This document shows positions 42,139 to 48,704 of a stretch of DNA of 64,000 bases, piece by piece. The DNA lies in contig SCUE01000032.1 of NCBI GenBank assembly GCA_004297775.1, forward strand, positions 186,001-250,000. The letters are read 5' to 3'. The notes under the pieces were generated by a model, which saw only the letters and a list, made by a program, of their open reading frames with translations, was not told where the DNA came from and made no database searches. A program made the translations under genes and the position numbers. Each line of letters opens with the position of its first letter. The stretch's first letter is position 1. The DNA is from Chloroflexota bacterium. GTDB taxonomy: Bacteria > Chloroflexota > UBA6077 > FW602-bin22.

Positions 42139-43062
42139 CTACGCCGTCGCTTCCCGCAGCAACCGACGCGCGTAGGCCGCGCTACGCGCATCCTGCGACA
42201 ACTGGTCGCCGGTGTTCGCGCCTTCGATCGACATGTATCCGCTGTAACCCGCCGCGACCATCGCGGAGACCGCGAAGCGATAGTCGATGTCGCCGTCTTC
42301 GAGCGGCACGCGCAGGAAGATCGCCTTGCGCAGTTGCGGGTAGTAGACCTTCTTCAGGTTCTTGCAGTGCCAGTAGGTCGATCGCGTCGCAAGCGCAACG
42401 ATCGCGTGCTCGTTCGTCTCCTCGGGCTCGTCGAACTGCCAGAAGATATTGCCCAGGTCCGGATTGACGCCAACATTCTCCAGGCCGATCAGATCGAGCA
42501 GCTTCAGACCCGACCACGAGTTGTCGGCGACCGATCCCTGGTGAATTTCGATGGAAAGCTTGATGCCGAGATCGCCGCACTGCTTACCGATATCGCGCAG
42601 ATGCCGGGCCGTCTCGACGAAGTCCGCCTCGGAGGCATAGCGGCTCGCACCCTGGGAGGTCGACTCACCGCGACGCTCGGCTCCTGGACCATCCGGAAGC
42701 GTGGCCGGGGTCACGATCGTCGAATTGACGACACTCGCTCCGACAGCCGCCGCGTACTGGACGACGGCCTTCATCCGGGCGCGCACAGTTGGTCCTTCCT
42801 TCGGATGCGCGACCGGACCGCCGCCGCGTACGCACACGACCGGCAAACCGGCATCGCGAAGCTCTGCGCCGAAGTCCTCAGCCGCGCCATCGGACGCGTC
42901 GCCGCGTAGCGCACCGCCGATTGGAACCTCGACACCGTCGAAACCGGCCGCTTTGACGACCTTCAAGTACTTCGCACGATGCTGGCGATCCGGCATCTCA
43001 CCGAAGTTGTCTTTTTGACTCGGGAAGTAGACTCCGCGTCGCAGCGCATAACAGAGCTTCAT
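42139..43062 (-). CDS. Sugar phosphate isomerase/epimerase (TIM barrel)
   Basis: 307 residues. Xylose-isomerase-like barrel: FDGVEVPIGG, the acid ligands in LSIEIHQGS, VGVNPDLGNIFW (Asp), YWHCKNLKKV (His) and the final MSIEGANTG Glu. Metal-dependent keto-sugar isomerases and mannonate dehydratase-like enzymes share this arrangement. Distinct from the shorter paralogue at 7912. Single gene with a strong stem-loop after its stop. Confidence 0.88.
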   Translation of the reverse strand: MKLCYALRRGVYFPSQKDNFGEMPDRQHRAKYLKVVKAAGFDGVEVPIGGALRGDASDGAAEDFGAELRDAGLPVVCVRGGGPVAHPKEGPTVRARMKAVVQYAAAVGASVVNSTIVTPATLPDGPGAERRGESTSQGASRYASEADFVETARHLRDIGKQCGDLGIKLSIEIHQGSVADNSWSGLKLLDLIGLENVGVNPDLGNIFWQFDEPEETNEHAIVALATRSTYWHCKNLKKVYYPQLRKAIFLRVPLEDGDIDYRFAVSAMVAAGYSGYMSIEGANTGDQLSQDARSAAYARRLLREATA

Positions 43063-43174
43063 GACACGCCTCCTGGAGCTTTGGGAACGCTGGATGATCG
43101 CACACCCCGGCGCCGCGCGGTTAGGTCGAGAGCCCGATTGAGACCGAATACCGGCGCCACTGAACGGGCTGACA

Positions 43175-43180
43175 TATTCT
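43175..43180 (+). promoter_or_regulatory. -10 box (TATTCT) for the leaderless P-type ATPase gene
   Basis: TATTCT ends 7 nt before GTG 43188, with no ribosome binding site between, implying a leaderless transcript. No clear -35; a metal-responsive MerR- or ArsR-type regulator gene is not in the window. Confidence 0.35.
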
Positions 43181-43187
43181 GATCAGC

Positions 43188-45371
43188 GTGGAAACGCGCG
43201 CATCCGTGGCGATCGAGGGAATGGATTGCCCGGACTGTGCGCGTTCGATCGAGCGCGCCGTCAGCGAATTGCGTGGCGTGCGATTCGCGACCGTGAACTT
43301 CGCGGCCGGCGAGCTACTCGTCGAGTTCGACGCGCAAGCGACCGATCGGGCTGCGATCGACGGACGCATTCGGGAACTCGGCTACGAACCACATGGCGCC
43401 GAGGCAACCGCCCCGACGCGTCCAACCGGCTGGATCTCGGCGCTCCTCGCGACGGCGCGCGGTCGCGCCACGCTGATCGCGGCGACCGTGCTCGCGATCG
43501 GATTCACGCTCGACACGTACGTCGACGGTGGAGTCGGTGGTGCGCTGATGCTCGGAGCGGTCGCGATCGGCGGCTACCACTCCGCCCGTTCCGGGTTTCA
43601 GGCGCTCCGCTTGACCCGGTCACTCGACATGAACGCGCTCATGACGATCGCCGTCATCGGGGCGGTTCTGATCGGCGATTGGCCCGAGGCCGCATCGGTC
43701 GTCGTCCTCTTCGCGCTCGGCAATACGCTGGAAGCGGCGACGCTTCAGCGCGCCCGCGCCGCGCTCACCGGCCTGATCGCGATAGCTCCGACCGAGGCAC
43801 GGGTGCGTCGGAATGGCGACGAACTCACGCTTCCGGTTGGCGATGTCCGGATCGGCGATACGGTTCGCGTCCGCCCGGGTGAGCGGATTCCGCTCGACGG
43901 TCAGGTCACGGATGGGAACGCGGCGGTCGATCACAGCCCCATGACCGGCGAATCAGTGCCGATCGACCGCTCGGTTGGCGATGAGGTTCTCGCCGGAACG
44001 ATCGTCGTGAGCGGGTACATCGAGGCACGCGTCACGAGTCTCGCCGGCGAGACCGCGTTGGCGCGTGTCATTCGCCTCGTCGAACGGTCTCAGAGCGAGC
44101 GATCGCCCTCGCAGAGGCTGGTCGATCGTTTCGCGGCTCTCTACACACCAGTCGTCATCGCGCTGGCGGCCGCGATCGCGATCGTGCCACCGATTGTGCT
44201 CGGCCAGCCGTTCGAGTCATGGGTGTATCGCGCGCTCGTCCTGCTCGTCATCGCCTGTCCGTGCGCGCTCGTCATCTCGACACCCGTCGCGATCATGGCC
44301 GGGATCAGTTCGCTCGCGCGCGCCGGCGTTCTCGTCAAGAGCGGCGCCCATCTCGAAGCACTCGGCGACGTACGAGTGCTCGCGCTGGACAAGACCGGAA
44401 CTCTCACGCGTGGTCGGCCAGAGATCGTAGAGATCCTCGCGGCCGCTGGCCAGGATCTGCCCCCGCTCGACCTACTCGGAATCGCGGCCGGAGTCGAGGC
44501 GCGATCGGAGCACCCGATCGGTCGGGCAATCGTGCAACGCGGCGCGCACGATCTGGCGCCGCCGTACTCGGCTCGCGATGTGTCGCTCGTGCCGGGCCTC
44601 GGCGCGCGAGGAACGGTCACGATTCGTGGCCAAGATCGCGCCGTCACGATCGGTGCGCCGCGGTGGCTCAGAGACGGCAGTGTCGGCGAGACGACATCAA
44701 TGCGAGACCGGCGCGATGACGGATTGACCGTGATTATCGTTGGCATCGACGGTGCCCTCGCTGGCGAAATGCTCATCGCTGATCCGCCACGACCGGAGGC
44801 GGCCGACGCGATCCTGGCCGCGCGAGACACCGGCATACGGCGCGTGACGATCGTGAGTGGCGACCATCGCGGCGCGGCCGGGCGGATCGCCCGACTGGTC
44901 GGGGTCGATGAGACCCGCTCCGACCTGTTGCCCGATGAGAAGGTCGCGGTCGTGCGTTCGCTTCGGGTTGCCGGCGACCGCGTCGCGATGGTCGGGGACG
45001 GCATCAACGATGGCCCGGCGCTGGCGGCCGCCGACGTCGGCATCGCAATGGGGCGCGGCGGCAGTGGCATCGCGACCGAGGCGGCCGGCGTGATCCTGAT
45101 GCGAGACGATCTTCGCGGCGTCGCACACGCTCTGCGCGTCGGTCAGTTGACGCGCGCGATCATCGCCGAGAACATCGCGTTCGCGCTCGTCGCCAAGATT
45201 CTATTCCTGACGCTCGGGGCGCTTGGGCTGGCGAATCTGTGGGTCGCAGTCGCTGCCGACATGGGCACGTCGCTCGTGGTCACCTTGAACAGCCTCCGCG
45301 CCGGATCGCCGCGCGAAGCGGTGCCTACGGCGGAGGGTGAACGCCCTCCAAGCCGAGCAGGAATCGCTTGA
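43188..45371 (+). CDS. P1B-2 type heavy-metal (Zn2+/Cd2+/Pb2+) translocating ATPase
   Basis: 727 residues. N-terminal HMA domain with GMDCPDCA, eight spans, actuator TGES, channel motif IACPCALVIS, phosphorylation DKTGT, the SEHPIG His-Pro and hinge MVGDGINDGPAL. Subgroup call rests on the last two helices: Lys in LVAKILFLTLG and Asp-x-Gly in AADMGTSLVV, the ZntA/CadA signature for Zn2+, Cd2+ and Pb2+ export. Copper ATPases would have other residues there. Its final 47 bp overlap the end of the convergent alkyltransferase gene. Confidence 0.93.
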   Translation: METRASVAIEGMDCPDCARSIERAVSELRGVRFATVNFAAGELLVEFDAQATDRAAIDGRIRELGYEPHGAEATAPTRPTGWISALLATARGRATLIAATVLAIGFTLDTYVDGGVGGALMLGAVAIGGYHSARSGFQALRLTRSLDMNALMTIAVIGAVLIGDWPEAASVVVLFALGNTLEAATLQRARAALTGLIAIAPTEARVRRNGDELTLPVGDVRIGDTVRVRPGERIPLDGQVTDGNAAVDHSPMTGESVPIDRSVGDEVLAGTIVVSGYIEARVTSLAGETALARVIRLVERSQSERSPSQRLVDRFAALYTPVVIALAAAIAIVPPIVLGQPFESWVYRALVLLVIACPCALVISTPVAIMAGISSLARAGVLVKSGAHLEALGDVRVLALDKTGTLTRGRPEIVEILAAAGQDLPPLDLLGIAAGVEARSEHPIGRAIVQRGAHDLAPPYSARDVSLVPGLGARGTVTIRGQDRAVTIGAPRWLRDGSVGETTSMRDRRDDGLTVIIVGIDGALAGEMLIADPPRPEAADAILAARDTGIRRVTIVSGDHRGAAGRIARLVGVDETRSDLLPDEKVAVVRSLRVAGDRVAMVGDGINDGPALAAADVGIAMGRGGSGIATEAAGVILMRDDLRGVAHALRVGQLTRAIIAENIAFALVAKILFLTLGALGLANLWVAVAADMGTSLVVTLNSLRAGSPREAVPTAEGERPPSRAGIA

Positions 45372-45903
45372 TCTCGATTCCTCCGCGCATGCGGCTTCCG
45401 TAACCGCCGATCCGCCCGCGCGCGGCCAGGATACGGTGACACGGAATAACGATCGGAATCGGGTTATCGCCGAGCGCGTTGCCGACCGCGCGCGCGGCGC
45501 GGGGCCGACCAATCATCGCTGCCAGTCCTCCGTACGTCTCCCAGTCGCCCGGATGAACAGTCGCCGTGTAGTCGAGGACTGCGCGGGTGAACGGACTCAG
45601 CGAATCGAGATCGCAGTCGAGGTCAAATCGCCGTCGCGCACCCTCGAAATACTCGGCGAGTTGGGATTCCAGGGCGACGTTCGCCTCGCGATCTCGCAGC
45701 GGCAGCCAGCCGGCCGCGAGCAGACCGTCGACGAACGACTCGCGATCGATGCGAAAGGCGATCCGCCGGACGCGGCCATCGTCGCCGGAAGCCACGTGGA
45801 TACGCCCGACCGGGCTGCCGATATCGTCCCAGTACGCCGCTCGCGGACGCGGCGAATCGCCTTCATGGGCGTAGGCGGATCGGATCACATCGTCGAAGTT
45901 CAT
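45325..45903 (-). CDS. ogt: Methylated-DNA-protein cysteine methyltransferase (second alkyltransferase of the operon)
   Basis: 192 residues, ATG 45903 overlapping the sigma factor stop by 4 bp (ATGA). Residues about 30-185: SPVGRIHVASG, LSPFTRAVLDYTATVHPGD, the Arg finger region and active site IVIPCHRIL with the alkyl-accepting Cys, then IGGYGSR. Repairs O6-alkylguanine by irreversible transfer to Cys. The first 28 residues (MNFDDVIRSAYAHEG onwards) are not part of the repair fold and are short and charged; they may contact the sigma factor. Third gene of the operon. Confidence 0.9.
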   Translation of the reverse strand: MNFDDVIRSAYAHEGDSPRPRAAYWDDIGSPVGRIHVASGDDGRVRRIAFRIDRESFVDGLLAAGWLPLRDREANVALESQLAEYFEGARRRFDLDCDLDSLSPFTRAVLDYTATVHPGDWETYGGLAAMIGRPRAARAVGNALGDNPIPIVIPCHRILAARGRIGGYGSRMRGGIEIKRFLLGLEGVHPPP

Positions 45904-46457
45904 CGTGTCTGATACTCCTCGCCGAATCGCGCGCGAATCTTGCGCATCGCCTCGGATACGTTGGCGCGAGCCGCGGTCGGACTGCAACTCAGGACGAGCG
46001 CAATCTCGTCGTACTCGCGCTCCTCGATGACTCGCAAGATGGTTGCGGCACGCTGCTTGGCTGGCAACGTCTGAATGAAGTCGCGCACGCGATCCGCCAG
46101 CGGGTTGACCGCGCGACCGGGCGCGGCCGGCTCACGCACGTCACTCAATGAGGCCGGCCGGCCGCGACGCCGCTCGTTCAAGTAGGCGTTCATCGCGATC
46201 CGGAAGAGCCAGGCGCGGTGGTCCTCGACCGCCACCAGAGTCGCGCGCGCCCGCAACGCACGCGCGAACGCTTCCTGACAGAGGTCTTCCGCCAACGGCC
46301 GATCGCGTCCGCCGACGCGATAGAGGAAACGATAGACCATCGCGTAATGCTCGTGAACCAACCGCTCAAAGAGATCGAGCGGATCGGGCGCCAACGCCGC
46401 GGCGAGAGGCGACGGCGCGCCTGATCCGATGCCTGGCGCGGTCGAAAGGCGGTTCAA
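45900..46457 (-). CDS. ECF-type RNA polymerase sigma factor
   Basis: 185 residues from TTG 46457, chosen because TTGA overlaps the stop of the upstream gene; a longer in-frame reading to ATG 46559 would run 100 bp into that gene. Region 2: FERLVHEHYAMVYRFLY and RPLAEDLCQEAFARALRA; linker rich in Pro/Ala; region 4: IQTLPAKQRAATILRVIE then YDEIALVLSCSPTAARANVS as the -35 recognising helix-turn-helix. No classical anti-sigma gene follows; both neighbours are DNA alkyltransferases, so the regulon probably concerns alkylation damage. Confidence 0.87.
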   Translation of the reverse strand: MNRLSTAPGIGSGAPSPLAAALAPDPLDLFERLVHEHYAMVYRFLYRVGGRDRPLAEDLCQEAFARALRARATLVAVEDHRAWLFRIAMNAYLNERRRGRPASLSDVREPAAPGRAVNPLADRVRDFIQTLPAKQRAATILRVIEEREYDEIALVLSCSPTAARANVSEAMRKIRARFGEEYQTR

Positions 46458-47164
46458 CCGGGATCGCAGACACGGCAGGCGCGAAAGCCGGCCAAGCGGG
46501 CGGCCGCGGCATTCTCGAAGAGAGCCGGCACGCGGCGAATACGACTCGTGTACCGGCATGTCGGCCGGCAGTAGATATGCGTGCCCCGCGGTCCGATCCG
46601 AGTCGCCGCGTCACGCGCGGCCAATCGCGCTCCCCAGTCGAGCCACGAACCGCCGGCCGGCGGAATCGCGCCTTCGTGGGCAAGCAGGTAGCGCTTCGTC
46701 GCGACGCCGCCGGCGTATCCTCGATCGTCGCCAGACGACCCCACAACGCGATGGCACGGGATGACGATCGGCAGGGGATTTCGCCCGTTTGCCTGCCCGA
46801 CCGCGCGTGAAGACGCCGGTCGGTCGATATCGCGCGCGACGTCGAGGTATGTGCGGGTCTGTCCGAACGGAATGCGCGAGACTCGTTGCCACACTGATCG
46901 GTCGAACGGCGTGCCTTCGGGAACGATCGGCAAATCGAACGTGGTCCGGTTTCCGGCGAAGTACTCGACTAGTTGCCTTCCCGTTTCGCGGGTCAGGGTC
47001 GACTCCGCCAGCCACTCCGCGATGCCAATCCGCCGACCGATCGTTTCGTCACGCGCCGCGATCTCGTGCTCGAACAGAATCGCCGCGAGAACGTCGGGCC
47101 ACGCGACGATGCCAAGGAATCCAATCGGTGTCTCGATTCGCGTCCAATGTGCCGCGCGCGCCAT
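46454..47164 (-). CDS. Alkyltransferase fused to a C-terminal Ada zinc domain
   Basis: 236 residues, ATG 47164 with AAGGAG upstream. Residues 1 to about 170 are an O6-alkylguanine transferase with IVIPCHRVV (Cys137). Residues about 186-236 are an Ada methylphosphotriester domain: HIYCRPTC and FRACRVC give Cys199-x3-Cys203-x26-Cys230-x2-Cys233, the same spacing as Cys38/42/69/72 of E. coli Ada. Domain order is the reverse of Ada and the AraC-type helix-turn-helix is missing. First gene of the operon; its stop overlaps the sigma factor TTG. Confidence 0.87.
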   Translation of the reverse strand: MARAAHWTRIETPIGFLGIVAWPDVLAAILFEHEIAARDETIGRRIGIAEWLAESTLTRETGRQLVEYFAGNRTTFDLPIVPEGTPFDRSVWQRVSRIPFGQTRTYLDVARDIDRPASSRAVGQANGRNPLPIVIPCHRVVGSSGDDRGYAGGVATKRYLLAHEGAIPPAGGSWLDWGARLAARDAATRIGPRGTHIYCRPTCRYTSRIRRVPALFENAAAARLAGFRACRVCDPG

Positions 47165-47183
47165 CGTCCCTCTCCTTAGTAAA

Positions 47184-47200
47184 TGTCATGATCGTTGACA
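47184..47200. promoter_or_regulatory. Inverted repeat TGTCA-N7-TGACA in the divergent control region
   Basis: Palindromic element in the 58-bp gap between the alkyltransferase operon and crcB, 20 bp upstream of the operon start. The second half also reads TTGACA (47195-47200) on the plus strand. Candidate operator; the binding protein is unknown. Confidence 0.4.
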
Positions 47201-47222
47201 CAGTTCGACCACGGGATGTGAG

Positions 47223-47609
47223 ATGGGTTCGACGATACTCCTGATCAGCTTGGGCGCGATCGCTGGTGCCAACGCCCGGTACTTCGTCGGGATTGCGGCG
47301 ATCTCGGCGCTCGGATCGGCGTTTCCGTTCGGGACGGTTGTGGTCAACGTGGTCGGCAGCTTCATCGTGGGCATCGTGTTGACGGCGATCGCGGGCTCGC
47401 CGCCCCACGCGTCGGAATGGCGTGCGCTCGTCGCGGTCGGATTCTGTGGTTCGTTCACGACGTTCTCAGCGTTTTCGTTTGAGACTCTAAGCATGGCGCG
47501 TCAGGGGCAGTGGTTCGCCTCGCTGAGTTACGTCGCCATCTCGTTGACCGCGTGCCTTGGCGCGACCTTGATCGGCGCCACGATCGGCCGAACTGTAATG
47601 CAATCGTGA
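47223..47609 (+). CDS. crcB: Fluoride channel CrcB/Fluc
   Basis: 128 residues, four membrane helices. Family motifs GANARYFVG, FPFGTVVVNVVGSF with the pore Asn, and GFCGSFTTFSAFSFE with the Phe box and Na+ site. Forms antiparallel dimers that export fluoride. No fluoride riboswitch fits in the 58-bp upstream gap. Confidence 0.93.
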   Translation: MGSTILLISLGAIAGANARYFVGIAAISALGSAFPFGTVVVNVVGSFIVGIVLTAIAGSPPHASEWRALVAVGFCGSFTTFSAFSFETLSMARQGQWFASLSYVAISLTACLGATLIGATIGRTVMQS

Positions 47610-47699
47610 CGGGTTTCTCGCCGGGACGCCACTACGATGCCTCAGGACATGCGAACCAATCGAACGACGGCACGACTGACGCGTTAGATAGATCGATCG

Positions 47700-48389
47700 G
47701 TGGCACGCATCCTCATCATCGACGACGACCCCAATATGGCCGAGATGGTCGAAATCGCATTGCGCACCGAGGGCCACGAGACGCGGGCGTTTTCCGACGC
47801 TGAGTCGGCGCTCGGCGCGATCGATTCGATGCGGCCCGAGGCAATGATCGTTGACATTATGCTGCCTGGCCGCGACGGGCTCGACTTCGTCTCGACCGTG
47901 CGTGCCAATAGCCGGGTGCCGATCGTCTTCATGACCGGTCGGGCGCAGATGCGCGACAAGATTCGCGGCTACCGCGTCGGCGGTGACGACTACGTCGTCA
48001 AGCCATTCTTACTCACAGAGTTGGCGCTGCGCGTCGACTCCTTGTTGCGCCGCGACGCCTGGGCCGCGCGCCCGCCCGATACGCTCAGTGTTGGCGATCT
48101 GATTCTGAACGTCGCCGACGGGACGGCACAGCGTGGTTGCCGCTCGCTCAAACTGACGCGCGATGAGTTCGACATCGTGTCGGCACTGGCGTCGACGCCC
48201 GGCAAGCCGTGGTCGCCCGAGAGCCTGGCGCGCCGGCTGGGAATTCCGACCGATTCGCCGCGCCATATGGCGGAATCGATTTACGTCAAAATGAGCCGCC
48301 TTCGCGCGAAGATCGCTCATCCTGGAGAAGCGGTTCTGCTGCACACGCGTCGCGGTTCCGGATACACGATATCCGCTGAGGCCGACTAG
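47700..48389 (+). CDS. OmpR-family response regulator
   Basis: 229 residues from GTG 47700. Receiver with IIDDDP acidic pocket, Asp52 in MIVDIMLPGRDG, Thr in VFMTGRA and Lys in VVKPF; winged helix from about residue 130, with KLTRDEFDIVSAL and LLHTRRGSGYTI. Probable partner of the histidine kinase at 48705, separated from it by a short peptide gene. Repeats of CTGTCA follow its stop and may be its binding sites. Confidence 0.92.
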   Translation: MARILIIDDDPNMAEMVEIALRTEGHETRAFSDAESALGAIDSMRPEAMIVDIMLPGRDGLDFVSTVRANSRVPIVFMTGRAQMRDKIRGYRVGGDDYVVKPFLLTELALRVDSLLRRDAWAARPPDTLSVGDLILNVADGTAQRGCRSLKLTRDEFDIVSALASTPGKPWSPESLARRLGIPTDSPRHMAESIYVKMSRLRAKIAHPGEAVLLHTRRGSGYTISAEAD

Positions 48390-48538
48390 CCGGCGACCGG
48401 CGTCAGATCCGACAGGCTGTCATGTTCCGGCTGTCAGATCGCGCGAAGTGATGGGTTTCTGTCATGTTCGCGCTTGCTCTGTGGCGCACCATCGTAACAG
48501 CGGGTCACCCGCGAATAAACGCGATGGAGGGTCTAGCA
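48390..48538 (+). promoter_or_regulatory. Control region of the small peptide with CTGTCA repeats
   Basis: CTGTCATGTTC occurs at 48417-48427 and again at 48459-48469; CTGTCAGATC lies between at 48431-48440, so three copies start 14 and 28 nt apart. A related GCGTCAGATC is at 48400. A 13-bp palindrome GCGGGTCACCCGC is at 48500-48512. Tandem direct repeats are the usual form of OmpR-family sites. Confidence 0.5.
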
Positions 48539-48631
48539 ATGAAGTGGAACGTGACGATCTGGCGCGCGCTGGTTGTCGTGTCGACGCTCGTGTCGGCGGT
48601 GGTCGCCAGCGGCGCCAACGACAAGTGGTAG
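48539..48631 (+). CDS. 30-residue hydrophobic peptide
   Basis: ATG 48539 with GGAGGG 7 nt upstream, stop TAG 48631. The peptide starts MKWNVTIWRAL, has a hydrophobic Val/Leu/Ala core of about 15 residues and ends ASGANDKW. It looks like a single membrane segment or a signal sequence whose cleavage at an Ala-x-Ala-like site would release a tiny polar peptide. It sits between a response regulator and a histidine kinase on the same strand. No family recognised; coding is supported by the ribosome binding site only. Confidence 0.5.
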   Translation: MKWNVTIWRALVVVSTLVSAVVASGANDKW

Positions 48632-48641
48632 GCTAGGCACA

Positions 48642-48683
48642 GATGCCTGATCCACGGTCGGCACCGACCGCGCATCAGGCATC
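48642..48683 (+). promoter_or_regulatory. Nested stem-loop between peptide and kinase genes
   Basis: GATGCCTGAT pairs perfectly with ATCAGGCATC (10 bp) and encloses a second stem GGTCGG/CCGACC. It ends 4 nt before the GGAGG of the kinase gene, so it may attenuate transcription or limit kinase translation. Confidence 0.55.
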
Positions 48684-48704
48684 GATCGGAGGAATCGAGG
48701 CACG

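Noticed and set aside
45904..45987. Longer N-terminus of the second alkyltransferase
   Set aside because: It would overlap the sigma factor by nearly 90 bp, whereas ATG 45903 gives the standard ATGA coupling.
47165..47222. Fluoride riboswitch upstream of crcB
   Set aside because: The gap is only 58 bp and lacks the GGCGAUGGAG-like core and pseudoknot elements.
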